Source: Amyelois transitella (Eukaryota; Arthropoda; Insecta; Lepidoptera; Pyralidae). Taken from it: a DNA stretch of 64,000 nt. The notes under the pieces are model-generated. The model was not told where the DNA came from. It saw nothing but the letters and a program-made list of their open reading frames with translations, and ran no database searches. Numbering within the stretch: position 1 is the first letter of the stretch; each line of letters opens with the position of its first letter. Below, one piece after another: positions 54,067 through 64,000 of this stretch. The stretch lies in assembly GCF_032362555.1 (NCBI RefSeq), contig NC_083524.1, positions 7,736,001 through 7,800,000 on the forward strand. The letters are read 5' to 3'. Position numbers and translations under genes: made by a program.

Positions 54067-54162
54067 GAATAATGAAACAGGGTCCGGTCAACAGGAGGTG
54101 TGAGGCGGACGAATGCGTGCCGCTATGGAGGACTATAAGACTTGTGGCATGTGACAAATACA
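54067..54162 (+). repeat. Dispersed repeat D, copy 1
   Basis: AATAATGAAACAGGGTCCGG and GAGGCGGACGAATGCG. Related copies lie at 54966 and 55724. Confidence 0.6.
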
Positions 54163-54285
54163 TTATCACGTTATTATCCCTTACCGGGTAGATAGAGCCA
54201 ACATTCTCGAAAACCGCGTTCAGTTGGATGGATTAATGATGGCATTGAGATTCAAAATGTTACAGGTTGCTAGCCTATGATAACC
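54163..54285 (-). mobile_element. Family A element, diverged
   Basis: ATCACGTTATTATCCCTTAC through CAGGTTGCTAGCC. Confidence 0.7.
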
Positions 54286-54772
54286 TTTGCATAATATTTT
54301 TTTAATATATACATCACAGAGGGCAGCAAAATTTGAAAAGCCTACTGTCGGCAAATATGCCAATGCAAGCTATAGGTACTTAGGTACCTACGTAGTGATG
54401 TTCAATAAACTAAAACAATCCCATCTTTCCTCCTAGATCCATTGAGTTGTCTCATGGTGGAACGTTTTAGCTTCAAAAGTCCCATTGTTGGGGATAACCA
54501 AACAGGTCGGATTTAAAATGTTTCGTTTATTCTAATGTAATTTTTTAACAGTGTTTTGTTGGGTCTCGTTTTGTCAGTGGAAAAGTAAAGACTGAATTTT
54601 TTGCAATCTCTTTATTTTATTTATTCCTGCCGCTATTTAGGGGCATCCCTGGAACAAGGAGAGCTGCGTGTATACCTGGCAAAACGAATCCATAACACCC
54701 ATAATATCGCCTATTGACAAATCTGTGGAATTAGATGTGTAAGAAAAATGTAACATCAAAATCCAGAGAACA

Positions 54773-54950
54773 AACATATAGTCACGTCTATATCTCTTGC
54801 GGGGTATACAGAGGAAACAGTCTCGAAAAGACCGAAAAGTGAGCTTTCGCATCGTTCAGCGTGGCTTCAAGATGGAATTAAGATTCAAATAGTGACAGGT
54901 TATTAGCCCATCGCTTTCAAGAGGAATCCCAAGTTTATAAGCCTATCAAC
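54773..54950 (-). mobile_element. Family A element, head missing
   Basis: ATATAGTCACGTCTATATCT through AATCCCAAGTTTATAAGCC. Confidence 0.8.
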
Positions 54951-54965
54951 AAGCCTACAAGGCTC

Positions 54966-55124
54966 TTGGTTGAATAATGAAACAGGGTTCGGTCAGCGAA
55001 GGCGTGAGGAGAACAAATGAGTATCATTAGTGCGGACGCTAAGTCGCCGCGCGCATTGATTTGTGGCGATAGGACACTTCAAAGATTTGGGAATTGCGAC
55101 CCAAGTTAAGGGAATTATTGAGAT
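54966..55124 (+). repeat. Dispersed repeat D, copy 2
   Basis: AATAATGAAACAGGGTTCGG, AACAAATGAGTATCATTAGT and GGAATTGCGACCCAAGTTAA. Confidence 0.65.
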
Positions 55125-55158
55125 GTAACTATGATCAATGTCGGGATTAACCTAAACA

Positions 55159-55421
55159 GTGTGGTTCCCGGCACCAATAGAAAAAAGGATAGGACCACTC
55201 CATCTCTTTCCCATGGATGTCGTTAAACGCGAATAAGGGAAAGGCTCATATCGGTACTTTGGATTCTACTTACTTTAAGGCGATGGGCTAGCAACCTGCC
55301 ACTATTTGAATCTAAATTATATCATTAAGCCATACAGCAGAACGTGGCCTTTCAGCCTTTTAAAGATTTTTAGTTCTGACTACCGTGTAAGGGATAAAGA
55401 CGTGATTATATGTTATGTTAT
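55159..55421 (+). mobile_element. Family A element
   Basis: The head AGTGTGGTTCCCGGCACC through GTGATTATATGTTATG, moderately diverged. Confidence 0.85.
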
Positions 55422-55723
55422 GAGGAATAACTCGAGAATAGCGTCTTAAGTGAAGGTAAAGCCTTACAGAAAACTGTAATCAGAATTTGGTACTGTTGCC
55501 AAAACTATGATACCAAGCGGTGCTTGCTTTATTTTGGTTTTAATGTACTAGTTTGAAGCATAAATCGAGTACAAGTAAGCCTAATCCAAAAATTTCTAAG
55601 TATATTTTGGACTTATTCTTAAATGGAACCGGTACCTAAACCTAAAAAGTACAGAAACCAGAGGTGGTTCTAAACCAACACTCAGAATGTACAACTTATT
55701 AACCCTAACGTTCAGTTTGAAAA

Positions 55724-55890
55724 ATGAAACACAAGAAGAATGAGACTTCGACCGATAGTGCGAGGCGAACGAATGAGTATCATTACGGAGGACGACGATA
55801 TTACGAATTGACTCCAACTTGTGGCGAACGGACAGTTCCACAATTCGGGAATAGCGACCCAAGTTATGGGAGTAAGCGGCGTAGTGAGAA
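55724..55890 (+). repeat. Dispersed repeat D, copy 3
   Basis: GAGGCGAACGAATGAGTATC, ACTTGTGGCGAACGGACAGT and GAATAGCGACCCAAGTTATG. Confidence 0.65.
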
Positions 55891-55973
55891 ATTTGCGAAA
55901 TTTTGGGTAACATTAACATATATTTAATACACCTTTATTCCTTTAAGACGCTAGTTAATATAATAGTTCAATT

Positions 55974-56037
55974 GGAACAAAGATATAGCAAATTTAATAA
56001 GTGGTTAACATTATTAAATTTGCTATATCTTTGTTCC
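55974..56037. repeat. Perfect 27-bp inverted repeat with a 10-nt loop
   Basis: The left arm 55974-56000 begins GGAACAAAGATATAGC. The right arm 56011-56037 is its exact reverse complement. The loop is GTGGTTAACA. Confidence 0.95.
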
Positions 56038-57426
56038 GTGTTCGTAGCTTTACGAATTTTCGGTAATAAAAGTACCTACCTTGTTACACTTAAAAGGTTT
56101 GTTAGTTTATATAAGCCAACTTTTGTATTAACTTACAATTTTTACTTTTATAACCGATTTATTTTTTATTCCATCAATTATTTTCGTGAAGCATAAAGAC
56201 TTATTAATTTTCTGATTAGTAAATAATAAAAAAAAATTAAGAAAATTGCAGCTCGTTTTACTTTTTGTCTCGAGGAGGTTTGCCATTTATATCTTTTCTA
56301 GTTTTTAATTTAAGTACGTGTTTGAACGTGTTTGAAAATCAAGTAGTCCATCATTGATCGCCTTTTTTCAACATTAAAATATTGCAATCGCTCTAACCTT
56401 TACTTTTACGCCACGCGCTCCGATCCAGTGATCCATATACTGGAGGAGTGATAGATCCAATTACCGCGGTGGAATTAAATTGCATGTCGGGGCGTAGCGC
56501 CGAAACCGTGTAATGGGAAGTGCGTGGAGACATTGTTTTTATTTACCCTCGACGCTAAAACAGGGTTTTATATGTAAGTGTTTATTACCGAAATGTTTGA
56601 AATAGAGAAAATGAAACTGGTACTTGTGGCGAGGAAAAGCACTGTATTTATGCACTGATTTTCACAATTATTGGTTAGATGAAATGAACTAAAACAGTAT
56701 ATAATTCTTTGATACATGCACTTATTAGGTATCTGTTTTGTGAAGATGCAAAATAAAATTCGAATTTTTTCACCAACATTCCATAAAAAAAAGAAAGAAA
56801 ATATTGTTTTTATAACTGGTCAGCACTTGGCTAGCAACAAAACAAACAGCAACACAAAGAGGTTGAATGTTCCATTCGTAGAAATTTTAACAGTAAGTAA
56901 GTAAATGATTTATTGTTCCCTAAAGGAGTACATTACAAATATAAAACAGTAGTACAGTATAAAGGCGGGCTTATCCCTAAGTGTATCGGCGGATGAGCTA
57001 ATATATATAAGTATTCAATTTTTTAAATTCAATAAATATACTTACAGATCAGATGTTTACGGGTAAAGTTAAACAATGTTAAAAGCGTGTTTAATTTTGA
57101 CTAACTCACTACCTCTCCATATAATTTATATGGAGATTATAAAATGTATTGCAGTATTGTTTTGAATAAAGTAATTTAGCCCGACTTTATGTTGAATAAC
57201 AAAAGTCAGCCGCATATTCTTAAATAAGATATCTCCAAACATCAACCTTATTTAGCAAATTAATGAAGAGAAAATGAAACATTAAATTAGGTGAGGTTTA
57301 ATCTTTATACCTCCGCTAAAGTAGATAATGAATGGCAACCCTTAAGGCGTGGCCATGAAAAACGTTGTGACTAGTGTTGTTAAAAAGAATCTAAATTGGT
57401 ATTAAAATAACAAGCATAATTTTTCT
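56038..57426. other. Intergenic, nothing recognised
   Basis: A GC-richer patch at about 56405-56540 (CGCTCCGATCCAGTGATCC, GTCGGGGCGTAGCGCCG) stands out from AT-rich DNA but shows no ORF. Confidence 0.5.
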
Positions 57427-57512
57427 GCCGTGTGGTTCCCGGCACCAATACAAAAAAAGAATAGGACCACTCCATCTCTTTCCCATGGATGTCGTAAAAG
57501 ACGACTTAAGGA
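57427..57512 (+). mobile_element. 5' head of family A / RTE LINE only
   Basis: GCCGTGTGGTTCCCGGCACC to GATGTCGTAAAAGACGACTT. The family A body does not follow, so this could equally be the head of an internally deleted LINE. Confidence 0.7.
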
Positions 57513-57654
57513 TAAATTGTAATTTGTAAATTTAACAAGCATTAATGCATCATTGTATAAGATAATATTAATAATCAACCATGTAGATAACTGCTTGTTT
57601 CCCTAATAAAGATAAAATAAAAAAATAAATGCAGCAGCAGTCAAAATGCCATGG

Positions 57655-57752
57655 AAATTGACGAAAGCAAGGGAAATGTGCACGGATCGTCGCAAGTGCA
57701 AAGATGTAGACTCTGTCTACTATCCGGAAAAGAAACTTGATTATATATTTGT
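57655..57752 (+). repeat. Diverged LINE 3' end
   Basis: ATGTGCACGGATCGTCGCAA, GTGCAAAGATGTAGACTC and CTTGATTATATATTTGTATG align with the LINE terminus. Confidence 0.6.
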
Positions 57753-57908
57753 ATGAGAATTGATATTTGGCTAGACTGTCAAATCTTCGGCCTTCTAAGC
57801 TATACTTACAATATGACTGCAAAAACTAAGCAGTCGTCACTTTAGTCAGGAATTACAGGATCTCGTGTGCCCTTCGTAGGCCTGTTAACAGGGTGACTAT
57901 TTATTATT

Positions 57909-58160
57909 TACATACATACATATAATCACGTCTATATCCCTTGCGGGGTAGACAGAGCCAACAGTCTTGAAGAGACTGATGGACCACGTTCAGCTATTTG
58001 GCTTTAAGAATAGAATTGAGATTCAAATAGTGACAGGTTGCTAGCCCATCGCCTAAAAGAAGATATAAGCCTATCCCTTAGTCGCCTTTTACGACATCCA
58101 TGGGAGAGAGATGGAGTGGTCCTATTCTTTTTCTATTGGTCCCGGGAACCACACGGCACG
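57909..58160 (-). mobile_element. Family A element, full length
   Basis: The tail TACATACATATAATCACGTC through the head GTCCCGGGAACCACACGGCA, with a small deletion near AGAAGATATAAGCC. Confidence 0.9.
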
Positions 58161-58640
58161 TCACATTTATTAGTTATTTAGCTTCTAAGCGCCATTCATT
58201 TAACCAAAACACACTGCAAAAACGTTATAAGTTTCCGCACTTAACGTTGCGGCTTTCCCGCCAAATTCAAGGGCTTAACTTTATAAACAGAAGCGGTGTC
58301 GCCTCCCTCGGCGAGCCATTTAACTCTCTTTTGATGTACGCGCCCTACTTTCTCAGTTTTTTGCATTTTTCATCTGTGTACGTGGCAGCTTGTTGTATAA
58401 CGGATTATTTTGTTTGATTTTATGTCAGTAGAAGGAGTAAGTTAAAGTTATTATGGATATAAAGGAATGTTTTTACGTAGGTATGAGTTATAGAAGGGAG
58501 GTGTGTGTTAAAAGTATATGATACTCGTATTGTGTGAAACTTTTAACTTATTTATGGATTTGTCATGTTTAATCGCTATCGAGTCATGTTTTGTGAAGAA
58601 ATCTGCACATTCAGATATGTAATGTAACCATGATCGATAC
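58161..58640. other. Intergenic, nothing recognised
   Basis: No coding or repeat signal can be supported. Confidence 0.5.
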
Positions 58641-58790
58641 AATACGAGTTAGGTTCACCTGCAAAAGGTTGCGGAGATCACATGTGATTCGCTTCGTGCA
58701 AAAAACCTGACTCACTCAATCCAAGATCTATGGTCAAAGGCATACCCCGGGCTCTTCTCCAGAGTGGTGAGAATGCAACCGGGACTAAAG
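58641..58790 (+). repeat. Dispersed repeat C
   Basis: ACGAGTTAGGTTCACCTGCA, AAAACCTGACTCACTCAATC and GAATGCAACCGGGACTAAAG. Confidence 0.75.
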
Positions 58791-60776
58791 TCAAGAGGAA
58801 CAAGAAGAATAAGAGAGACTCGAGAGGTTTCTCCTGAATAATTGCAACACAAATTAACTTAATCGCGTTCAGGGCTTGATCATTGAACTCAGAATCTCCC
58901 GAGTGCCGGCTTTATCCATCAGGCCATGAAGGTTCCCCAATTATTTTGATGTAAACGATGGGAAATTTATATGAAAACAGACGAAATGTGTGTCCGGCTG
59001 TGTCGTACTATCGTCATTAACATTATGGACAATGCCAGCTTATTGTTCCCTCGCGCCGGTCAGTTTGCACCTTTATTCGGAGTCATACGCTGAATCGGTG
59101 GGCGCTGGGAACAAAAATGTATTGGATCGGCATTTCTTGTTGTCTGTTTATTCTTGATTCAATGAATCTTTTAATAAGATTAACTTAGTAGTTTAAATTT
59201 AGTCAGTTTATTTTAACTATAAATCATTGATTGTTTTCAGTTGAATGTTGCTTTTATAGCGAGGACATGAAAGACAATTTCGAAAACAATGTGTTTGTTT
59301 ATCATAGAAAAAAAATATAAATCTTTATTTTAATAAGTAATTGAAGAACACCCGATTCATGCCAGGATGACGATTTACGAAAATGAGTAATATTTTTATT
59401 TGCAAATATAAAAATTACTCCTTCACAGTTGGCCAACTGTTTTATGTCATGACTGTTATAATTTAAAAAAATCAAATACATAATTAATTGGCAATTTATC
59501 TAAAAATTATAATCGTATCTACAGTTTCGACTGTTCGGTGCATTGACACTCGTAGATGAGTACTTAAGTCACCTTTTCATGCACTGTTAATATTTTATAT
59601 TCTACTCCATAGTTTCGCTGTCCGCGTCCAATACCCACAGTGGTAATTCGGTATTTAACAGTAATGCGCTGGCGACGCCATACATTGTGATGTCCGGTGG
59701 AATCCAATACACACGGTTGTGTATTGTATACATATTTATCATTTTCGAGTGGCTTTACCCTCACTATTATGAATGTGTCAGTATTTTGTGAGGATATTCA
59801 GTGCTAGTTTTCAACGTTTATTTTTGAAATAGTTTTATCCGCGACTTCGTTTACACAAACGTCAGATCGTGAAGGAATATCAGGAAATTCTCTTTTTTGA
59901 TAACGACACGGGGACGTATCGGAAAAAGGTCAGCCTTTTGTCAGTATTTACATTATCCCTTTACTATTTATTGTTAAGTATATGCTCTGTTTGTATGAAT
60001 GCTCTTATGTCGGAAAGTTGTGGACGGATTTAGTTTTTGAATGAAATTTTGGAAAGAGGGTTTTCCGAGAAAGGTTTTTATCTCTACCCGTGCAAAGCCG
60101 GGTCACGTAGCTAGTTAAATAATTAACCTGGTCACTAAACCGAGCACTTATCAATCAACTCAGTCTATATTTATGACTATATAAATATGTCAGGGTCCCC
60201 CTGAAAAAGCTCAAGGCTATGTCGGCGTCTAAAAATAGTTTAAGGCTCAAACCAGATAGAAGCTCTTTGTAAAAACAATCAAATTCGCATTTCTTCTTAT
60301 TTGTTATTTAAAATAAAAATAATAAATTGTAGGTTTTGTTATAATGAATTGTATGATAATAGACAAAAAATGACATTATTATTAACTTCATTTAATTTAT
60401 TGACAAAAGAAAATGTAACTGTTTCTATTAATACAAAAGTATAAGAGACAAAAATAAAGATAAGGGACAGCGTGATAAATATAATAGAAAAATATAAAAG
60501 AAAATAGAGTGACAAGAATAGAAAAGGGGAATAATTATAATTTGGTTCTGTTGGAGAGGATGATTGACAGATTCATTTTGATAATGTTAATGGAAATGTT
60601 ACAAGTGAAATGCCTAGATCAATGCATGTTTTAGGATATTTTATCATACCATAGAGTACATGTAATCGACTAGCATGCATCGTTCACGAATCACAGCAAG
60701 TGAAGAGATATAGTCTCTGCCTACAGTTTCGGGCAAGAGGTATGATGTATGCATGTGTCCGCGTCAGAGGCAAAAA
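58791..60776. other. Intergenic
   Basis: It contains a dispersed repeat end at about 59818-60115 (TTATCCGCGACTTCGTTTAC ... CCCGTGCAAAGCCGGGTCAC). No gene is seen. Confidence 0.5.
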
Positions 60777-61033
60777 TATATACATATGGTCACGTCTATA
60801 TCCCTTACGGGGTAGACAGAGCCAACAGTCTTGAAAAGACTGATAGGCCACGTTCAGCTATTTGGGTTAATAATAGAATTGAGATTCAAATAGTGACAGG
60901 TTGCTAACCCATCGCCTAAAGAAGAATCCCAAGTTTGTAAGGCTATCCCTTAGTCGCCTTTTACGACATACATGGGAAAGAGATGGAGTGGTCCTATTCT
61001 TTTTTGTATTGGTGCCGGGAACCACACGGCACC
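60777..61033 (-). mobile_element. Family A element, full length
   Basis: ATATGGTCACGTCTATATCC through GTGCCGGGAACCACACGGCA, close to the family consensus, so probably young. Confidence 0.9.
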
Positions 61034-62432
61034 TAGGTATACCTATTTATAAAAAATTGCTTCCTGTCTATGTGAGCTGTCCCTTAGCTATTTGAAGTAA
61101 GTCGTTTACGGCCACAGTATAGTAAATTGTGTGTGGGAATACCACTCAATTAATGGTTGGCATAGTGTATCAGAACATTGATCGCTCTATTTTTACCCAA
61201 AGACAGAAAAAGAGCTACATTTTTGCGTTATAATATAGTTTTTGTAAGGTTAGTGTCATAGAAATATTAGCAGTAGAATTGTTTCTAGTCTGGCTAAGAA
61301 AAAAACATAGTGAGCTCCATTCTTCCCTTCCCGCTCAGAATGTAAAAATAAATCAAGGGAAAGACTTATAGTTTCATGAGAAAAGTTTATCATAATTTAT
61401 AGTGAAGTAAAATCCCAACTCATATATAAATAAAAAATGGTCACAATAAAAAAAATACGATACGGGTATGACATACGACAGCCAATTATCTTGCAATTCA
61501 CCTGGTTTTAAATATTTAAGCTCACGTCATATCGATCAGTGTACCCTCTGACCTTACTGCCAACGCCACGTACTCGATCCTCAAAAGAATAACCGTTAAA
61601 TTAACGTTGTTAATTCATTCCACAAAGAATAATGACCAAAAAGGTTAGTGCCTAACAACCTTAGACTATTTTCGCGCTAAGTTATATTTGAAAATGGAGT
61701 GTTTCTTTTTTTTTTCAACCAGCGACGCAATGCGGTAGCTCTGCGTCTAATATTTCTAAATGGTAACGTGAAATATTCACTGTGTTTTAGCCGGTGAAGT
61801 CAATTGTTTCTGCCTGTGAGTGTATTATTTTTTTTGTGTGTGCCAGTGATTTATCGAAAAAACGAGTACGTATATGCGTGATTTTTTTCGTTTTATAAAT
61901 TATTGCCGGGTGTATTTTTTTTTATTATTTGTTAGTGCTGACTTTTGGGATAAACTTATGAAACAAAATTGGACGGCTTTTTAAATGTGGTATTGGTACA
62001 TTTACTTTTATTCTACATACACAACTTGATCTAAGGAAACAAATAGTCAAAAAAGGATTATTTATTTGATTTATTTACGTATGTATATATTTTTTATATG
62101 TATTGTTTTGTATAGATAGTATAGAGTGAAAAAAGAATAATTTAGTATTTCAAACTTTTACAGACAAAATAAAAACAGCGATGATTTAATTTATAGCCAG
62201 GAATTATTTTTGTTAACGCTACATTCTTTTTACTAACTTATTTAATTGAAAATATAAGAAAGCTAGATTAAATTTCTCTGCTATTTGTTATAAGTTGTTA
62301 TTCCGAGACGCTCCATTATTATTTTCCAAGAAGATATGTTTCAATGGGTGTAGGTACAACGAGCTATTTTGAATCGCAAAAATACGATGTTTTACCTTAT
62401 TTTTTATTAGTTTTAACGAATTGAACGGAATA
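61034..62432. other. Intergenic, nothing recognised
   Basis: AT-rich with no supported features. Confidence 0.5.
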
Positions 62433-62445
62433 AATCTCTCTCATT

Positions 62446-62700
62446 GTGCCGTGTGGCTCCCGGCATCAATACAGAGGGGAATGGGACCACTCCATCTCTT
62501 TCCTATGGATGTCTTAAAGGGCGACTAAGGGATAGGCTTACAAATTTGGAATTCTTTTTTTGGGCGATGGGCTAGCAACCTGTCATTCAATTCTATCGTT
62601 AAGCCAAGTGGCTGAACGTGGCCATTCAGTCTTTTCAAGACTGTTGGCTCTGTCTACCCCGCAAGGGATATAGACGTGCCCATATGTATGTATGTATGTA
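62446..62700 (+). mobile_element. Family A element, complete with 13-bp target-site duplication
   Basis: It is bounded by AATCTCTCTCATT at 62433-62445 and 62701-62713. This fixes the full-length unit at 255 bp, starting GTGCCGTGTGG and ending in (TATG)n. It has no tRNA-like A/B boxes. Confidence 0.95.
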
Positions 62701-62930
62701 AATCTCTCTCATTTTTCTTGTTTCTAGTTTGCACCCTCCGCCACTATGATACGAGCCTCGGGTCCGCTTTCTATCTTTTCTCTTTTCCGGTCTTGATAAA
62801 CGAAATATATATGTCTTCATTCTAGTACATTCTCCTGATTTTTTTTATGCTTCTCACATTTAACATAAGTTCGATTCGATTGTGATTACAATTTTTTAAA
62901 TGTATACAGTGGGATAAGGTTATTTATTTA

Positions 62931-63102
62931 GGCAGTTTGTTACCGCTTCTTTTGCACTGACGCCTTGGAAGCGGCAGTAAACTTAGTTTTAAGTAATTTA
63001 TTTGACGTCAACCAATGTTGTTAGACCATACGTTTTGACAATTATTAAGCGATATGAAGTATCCTATAATAACGAATAAAACTTTTGAATTTTGAATTTT
63101 TT
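62931..63102 (+). repeat. Dispersed repeat B upstream of the last gene
   Basis: GGCAGTTTGTTACCGCTTCT through AAAACTTTTGAATTTTGAAT. It ends about 135 bp before the next exon. Confidence 0.75.
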
Positions 63103-63241
63103 TTAATTTGAATTTATTGCTTCTATTTCTGTGAAAATGAAATTTTGGATTGAACCACATTATCATCATACATCATCAAATCTTTTATACAATACTTTTA
63201 TCTTTTAGAAACTTAACTAAACTTTATCTTTTCCAGAAACA

Positions 63242-64000
63242 ATGATGTTCCTATCCATCATCCTGGTCCTCGTAGCTTCAGCCGCGACCCAGGAGGAAGA
63301 AGCATGTCCCACTTGCGTCAAAGTGGAGACTTCTTGCTACAACATCTCCTTTTTGTTCGACCTCAATGCGACCTTCAGAACTCACGTCATGGTCCACAAA
63401 ATGGGCGTTCTTAGATATGACAACACACTATTTTATGCGTTCGAGCCACCCATTGAAGACAAGGAGTATTATAAAGTCGCCTACGTCAATTTAGACAATC
63501 CCGAACAGGACGGCATCATTTCTGATAATAACAATCAAATAATGAACCTTGGTACCTTCGACATTGACCAAGATAATTCTATAGTGTACCTAGGGGGCAG
63601 TAACGGATTATTTTCATTCGACAAAGATAAAAATTTGAAGTATTACAGCTCAAGAGGTGACAATATCAAAGCTGTTTTTTATAAAATGTACGTGTTTTTC
63701 GCGAAAACAAATGATTCTAGTATAGTTGAGAAGAGAGGTGATCAGTTCGAGATTATTGAAGAAGATTTGCCGTTGAAAACGTTTGTTATAACGAAGTATG
63801 ATGAGATGGTGTATTTGAGTAATTATGGTCTGTTTTTGAAGAAGAAAGAAGAGACTGTACGGCTGTCGAAGAACGCATTTTTTAGAGGATTGACAATGGA
63901 TTTAGATGGGGGTGTGTACGCTTGGTGGGTTGATGGTATATATAAGGTCATGATAGCTAAGAATTTGAACAGGTCAAATATAGTCAAAGTTGCTGATTTA
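63242..64000 (+). CDS. Ommochrome-binding protein-like secreted protein, 3' end beyond the window
   Basis: An acceptor (TCTTTTCCAG) ends at 63236, six bases before ATG 63242, and the frame stays open for 253 codons to the edge. The first ~16 residues (MMFLSIILVLVASAAT) are a signal peptide. The mature part starts with a Cys pair (CPTC) and a further Cys at about residue 32. It then shows repeated beta-propeller-like blocks: VYLGGSNGLFSFDKDKNLKY, DNIKAVFYKMYVFF, EMVYLSNYGLFL and GGVYAWWVDGIYKV. This pattern is that of lepidopteran ommochrome-binding proteins, which circulate in haemolymph and bind eye/skin pigment precursors. Either of two adjacent ATGs could start it. An upstream non-coding exon is expected. 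The family call is from pattern memory. Confidence 0.75.
   Translation, partial: MMFLSIILVLVASAATQEEEACPTCVKVETSCYNISFLFDLNATFRTHVMVHKMGVLRYDNTLFYAFEPPIEDKEYYKVAYVNLDNPEQDGIISDNNNQIMNLGTFDIDQDNSIVYLGGSNGLFSFDKDKNLKYYSSRGDNIKAVFYKMYVFFAKTNDSSIVEKRGDQFEIIEEDLPLKTFVITKYDEMVYLSNYGLFLKKKEETVRLSKNAFFRGLTMDLDGGVYAWWVDGIYKVMIAKNLNRSNIVKVADL

Noticed and set aside
55596-56196. Small ORFs on both strands around the 27-bp palindrome
   Set aside because: They overlap dispersed repeat D and AT-rich DNA, with no protein-like features.

Overview
The window is insect nuclear DNA, almost certainly from a moth or butterfly (Lepidoptera). The evidence is AT-rich DNA, intron-bearing genes with GT-AG boundaries, a lepidopteran-type ommochrome-binding-protein gene, and a dense load of RTE-like LINE copies, short RTE-related elements, tRNA-headed SINEs and MITEs. 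There are no bacterial operons, CRISPR arrays or genuine tRNA/rRNA genes.

Layout. Positions 1-9000 are transposon territory. They hold two pogo-like transposase remnants, an intact 897-codon DDE-like, zinc-finger gene (2650-5343) with a small Cys-rich ORF behind it in the same frame, a TTAA-flanked foldback element, and a FLYWCH fragment joined out of frame to a KRBA2-like integrase remnant. A single-exon MATH-BTB gene lies on the minus strand at 10104-11129. Rab30 (four exons, 201 aa) runs on the plus strand from 12366 to 18992. Its third intron contains a full-length, open-ORF RTE-like LINE (14515-17940) whose target-site duplication falls exactly on the exon 3 splice donor. Three tandem stem-loop units follow the Rab30 stop. 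About 7 kb of intergenic DNA follows, with elements and one orphan coding-like exon.

The largest gene is pod1/coronin-7 (26858-46216, plus strand). I reconstruct 23 coding exons in consistent phase, giving 1275 aa: a WD40 coronin propeller, a ~400-residue charged and proline-rich linker, a second coronin propeller and an acidic tail. Its introns hold several tandem arrays (13-bp units twice, a ~20-bp unit, a 107-bp unit), many short elements and a MITE. About 17 kb of gene-poor, repeat-rich DNA follows, including a 5'-truncated LINE copy with a clear 12-bp target-site duplication. The window closes inside an ommochrome-binding-protein-like secreted protein gene (63242 to the edge).

How it fits together. 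The host genes are independent: an adaptor of the SPOP type, a Golgi Rab, an actin/Golgi coronin and a secreted pigment-binding protein. The strongest story is transposon biology. The RTE-like LINE and the abundant 255-bp element share both their 5' ~100 nt and their 3' tail, so the short element looks like a parasite of the LINE. The near-identical LINE copies suggest recent activity, and one insertion has duplicated a host splice donor.
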